17,081 nucleotides of DNA from Verrucomicrobiales bacterium (GTDB lineage Bacteria; Verrucomicrobiota; Verrucomicrobiia; Verrucomicrobiales; DEV007), in the NCBI GenBank assembly GCA_023253615.1, contig JALRFZ010000449.1:1-17081 (forward strand), in the 5' to 3' direction. Under the pieces are notes generated by a model, which saw only the letters and a list, made by a program, of their open reading frames with translations, was not told the DNA's origin and ran no database searches. The translations under genes and the position numbers were made by a program. Below, one piece after another: positions 15,350 to 17,081 of this stretch (positions are counted from its first letter, which is position 1; every line of letters begins with the position of its first letter).

Positions 15350-16678
15350 TCAACCCGCCAGCTCCTCGAGCAGGGCCTGGTTCAGGCGGATCCCGGCTTC
15401 GAAATTGGTGACGGTGAAGTTCTCGTTGGGCGAGTGGATCTGGCAGTCGGGCAGGGCCAAGCCCAGCAGCAGACTATCGACACCGAGGGTGTCCTTGATC
15501 GCCTGGATGATGGGGATGCTGCCGCCCTCGCGGATGAGGCGGGGCTCGCCGGAGAAGGCGCGGGTCAGGGCTCGCTGCGCGGCCTTGCCGTAGGGAGAAT
15601 GGGGATCCATCACGTAGGCGGGGCCCCAGTGACCGAGCTCCACCTCGATGCGGCAGGAAGGCGGGCAGACGGACTGCAAATGGGCGGCGGCGAGCTCGAG
15701 GATCTCCTGCGGATTCTGGTCGGGGACGAGGCGGAAGCTGAGTTTCGCCATGGCTTCGCGACCGATCACGGTTTTCGATCCTTCTCCCTGGTAACCGCCG
15801 CCGATGCCGTTGACCTCGGCGGTGGGGCGTCCCCAGCGACGCTCGAGCGAGGTGTAGCCGGCCTCGCCCCAGAGTCCGGGCGCGCCGGTTTCCTCCAAAG
15901 TGGCGGCGTCGCCGTCGGGCAGGCTGGCCCACATCTCGCGCTCCCACGATTCGAGAGGGACGACGCGGTCGTAGAAGCCGGGGATGCGGATGCGCCCCTG
16001 GTCGTCGTGGAGCGAGGCGATGATGCGCGAGACCATCGTCGCGGGATTCGGCACGGCCCCGCCATAGACGCCGGAATGCAGATCGCGCACGGGACCGTGG
16101 ATCTTGAACTCGAGGCACGCGATGCCGCGGAGACCGTAGGTCATGGTGGGGATGCCGGGGCCGATCATGCCGGTGTCGGAGACGGCGCAGACATCGCTCT
16201 TCAGCAGATCGCGGTGGGTTGCGAGGAAGGGGGCGAGATTCGGCGATCCGATTTCCTCTTCGCCTTCGATGAGGAAAATCACGTTCACCGGCAGATCGCC
16301 GTGGGCCTTGAGGGTTTCCTCGACGCCGAGGAGGTGGGCGAAGTGCTGGCCCTTGTTGTCGGTCGCGCCGCGGGCGTAGATCTTGTCGCCGACGAGGGTC
16401 GGCTCGAAGGGCGGGGTCGCCCACTCCGAGACGGGATCGACGGGCTGCACATCGTAGTGCCCGTAGATGAGGACGGTGGGCCGGCCCGGTTTCGGGGTGC
16501 TGCGGGCGACGAGGATGGGGTGGCCGGGCGTCTCGTGGAGCTCCGCGCCGAGGCCCATCGAGCGGCATTTGTTCGCGAGAAATTCCCCGCAGCGGCGCAC
16601 ATCGTCCCGGTGGCGGCTGTCGGTCGAGATGCTCGGAAACCGGAGGAAGTCGAAGAATTCGGCGAGATGGGGGCTCAT
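15350..16678 (-). CDS. M20-family metallopeptidase (dipeptidase/carboxypeptidase-like)
   Basis: A 442-residue cytoplasmic-looking protein with no signal peptide and the complete di-zinc site of the M20 family. Visible residues are GHYDVQP (His74, catalytic Asp76), RGATDNKG (bridging Asp107), EGEEEIGS (138-145, catalytic and metal Glu), AVSDTG (Asp168) and the C-terminal IHSPNE (His415). DLHSGVYGG (199-207) carries the conserved His of the lid/dimerisation domain. The length and the DLHSGVYGGAVPNP segment fit the M20 dipeptidases of the CNDP/carnosinase-like group, which cleave dipeptides or trim peptides. The exact substrate cannot be assigned. ATG 16678 starts the domain directly, and no Shine-Dalgarno is visible. 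The gene stands alone, convergent with the ASH-domain remnant, with a repeat-rich spacer upstream. Confidence 0.92.
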   Translation of the reverse strand: MSPHLAEFFDFLRFPSISTDSRHRDDVRRCGEFLANKCRSMGLGAELHETPGHPILVARSTPKPGRPTVLIYGHYDVQPVDPVSEWATPPFEPTLVGDKIYARGATDNKGQHFAHLLGVEETLKAHGDLPVNVIFLIEGEEEIGSPNLAPFLATHRDLLKSDVCAVSDTGMIGPGIPTMTYGLRGIACLEFKIHGPVRDLHSGVYGGAVPNPATMVSRIIASLHDDQGRIRIPGFYDRVVPLESWEREMWASLPDGDAATLEETGAPGLWGEAGYTSLERRWGRPTAEVNGIGGGYQGEGSKTVIGREAMAKLSFRLVPDQNPQEILELAAAHLQSVCPPSCRIEVELGHWGPAYVMDPHSPYGKAAQRALTRAFSGEPRLIREGGSIPIIQAIKDTLGVDSLLLGLALPDCQIHSPNENFTVTNFEAGIRLNQALLEELAG

Positions 16679-16700
16679 GGTGGGTCGGCCGAAGGCCTCG

Positions 16701-16816
16701 GTAAAAGGTGGGGGCGCTTCGCGCCGTAAAAGGTGGGGGAGCGCTTCGCGCGGTAAAAGGTGGGAAGGTGGGGGCGCGTTGCGCCGTAAAAGGTCGGAAG
16801 GTAAAAGGTAAAAGGT
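16701..16816. repeat. GTAAAAGG tandem repeats with GC-rich hairpins
   Basis: GTAAAAGG occurs six times, starting at 16701, 16726, 16753, 16786, 16801 and 16808. The first three are each followed by a G-rich stretch and a small hairpin: GGCGC-TTC-GCGCC (16713-16725), GCGC-TTC-GCGC (16741-16751) and GGCGC-GTT-GCGCC (16773-16785). The stem is kept while the loop changes. The tract lies just upstream of the M20 peptidase start, so it is in or next to its promoter and leader. The spacing is irregular (25, 27, 33, 15 and 7), and I see no CRISPR-like spacers. Confidence 0.8.
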
Positions 16817-16832
16817 ATCGGTTCAACGTGGG

Positions 16833-16933
16833 CTCATACTCATACTCATACTCATACTCTCCGTGCGCTCAGGGCCATCCGATTTTGAGTAAGAGTAGGA
16901 GGTAAGAGTAGGAGTAGGAGTAGGAGCAGGAGG
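16833..16933. repeat. Opposed hexamer runs: CTCATA tract and GAGTAG-type tract
   Basis: CTCATA is repeated 4.5 times without error at 16833-16859. After a 27-base gap, GAGTAA/GAGTAG units with small variants run through 16887-16933. The two tracts are complementary at about five of every six positions, so a transcript could fold into a long imperfect hairpin. Each tract is also strongly pyrimidine- or purine-biased, and hexamer runs are prone to copy-number change. The tract sits just past the stop of the minus-strand gene at the right edge, between it and the M20 peptidase. The 16679-16934 spacer holds no gene I can support. Confidence 0.8.
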
Positions 16934-16934
16934 G

Positions 16935-17081
16935 TTAAAGAATGTTACCCGGTTGATACGTCGTGGCGCCTTCGACGGTTCCGGTGTGGGCGGCGACTTC
17001 CCCGATGAAATGATCGATCTGGGCGTCGGCGGCGCCGGCGTTGGATTTGCCTTCGGCGAGGCTGGCTTCGAGCTCGGCCTC
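16935..17081 (-). CDS. C-terminus of an unrecognised protein, partial
   Basis: The last 48 codons of a minus-strand gene run from the right edge to a TAA stop at 16937-16935. The residues begin EAELEASLAEGKSNAG and continue AADAQIDHFIGEV, ending TTYQPGNIL. The stretch is Ala/Glu-rich and looks helical at first, with codon use like the surrounding genes, which supports real coding. I do not recognise the family, and the rest of the gene is outside the window. The GAGTAG-type repeats begin directly downstream of its stop. Confidence 0.6.
   Translation of the reverse strand, partial: EAELEASLAEGKSNAGAADAQIDHFIGEVAAHTGTVEGATTYQPGNIL

Noticed and set aside
14744..16729. Very long open frame on the plus strand opposite the M20 peptidase
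   Set aside because: It is antisense to a gene with a complete catalytic site, and its translation is low-complexity and motif-free. High GC content keeps the opposite frames open.
15474..16826. Minus-strand frame overlapping the M20 peptidase, with a repeated FTARSAP-like N-terminus
   Set aside because: The Arg/Pro-rich translation is a frame-shifted reading of the peptidase, and the repeated N-terminus is just the GTAAAAGG/hairpin tract read as protein.
16701..16933. Possible CRISPR array
   Set aside because: The repeats are short and of variable period, and the sequence between them is itself repetitive, with no unique spacers and no cas genes nearby.
1..17081. tRNA, rRNA or riboswitch
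   Set aside because: No cloverleaf-like segment, rRNA signature or recognisable riboswitch aptamer was noticed on either strand. This was by eye only.

Overview
The window reads as GC-rich chromosomal DNA from a member of the Planctomycetota-Verrucomicrobiota group, more likely Verrucomicrobiota. The main evidence is the set of protein families that are abundant in those phyla: PSCyt1/PSCyt2/PSD1, DUF1501, the PSD3-PSD5-PSD4-PSCyt3-PSD2 multidomain protein and DUF1552 (HXXSHH). The C-terminus of a REP-associated transposase and several kinds of short palindromic or tandem intergenic repeat fit the same picture. The phylum call is inference; no rRNA or marker gene is present.

Layout. (1) 1-2031, mostly plus strand: the end of a RAYT-like transposase, a REP-like hairpin, an exported HEAT-repeat protein and an HpcH/HpaI-type aldolase joined by an ATGA overlap, then a hairpin. 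(2) 2032-4064, minus strand: an M14-type (AstE/AspA) deacylase followed by a threonine-synthase-like PLP enzyme, again overlapping by ATGA. (3) 4065-4227: a divergent regulatory region with palindromes. (4) 4228-13324, plus strand: an IclR regulator coupled to a PSD1 cytochrome, a Tat-exported DUF1501 protein and a very large fusion of a beta-propeller with the PSD3...PSD2 cytochrome module. Two of these three junctions are ATGA overlaps and the third is a 6-base gap. (5) 13422-14726: a Tat-exported DUF1552 protein after a repeat-bearing spacer. (6) 14727-15281: a truncated ASH/Hydin-type domain, probably a gene remnant. (7) 15350-16678, minus strand: an M20 dipeptidase. Behind its start lie dense tandem repeats, and the window ends in the C-terminus of an unrecognised minus-strand gene.

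How the genes may work together. The central block holds two analogous pairs, each a Sec-exported protein with two CXXCH haem motifs followed by a Tat-exported partner: PSD1 with DUF1501, and PSD3...PSD2 with DUF1552. The propeller fusion links the two pairs into one transcription-unit-like array headed by an IclR regulator. The biochemical role of these families is not established. A periplasmic or cell-surface redox and hydrolytic system for a polymer or organic substrate is an inference. The divergent M14/PLP pair and the upstream aldolase look like small-molecule catabolic enzymes, and IclR may control the divergent pair and its own operon together.

The most distinctive sequence-level observations are three. 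A 54-base nested palindrome (exactly 18 codons) sits inside the signal-peptide coding region of the fusion gene. The gene itself is a propeller-cytochrome fusion. Two tandem-repeat tracts, one with conserved GC hairpins and one of opposed hexamer runs, lie upstream of the dipeptidase.
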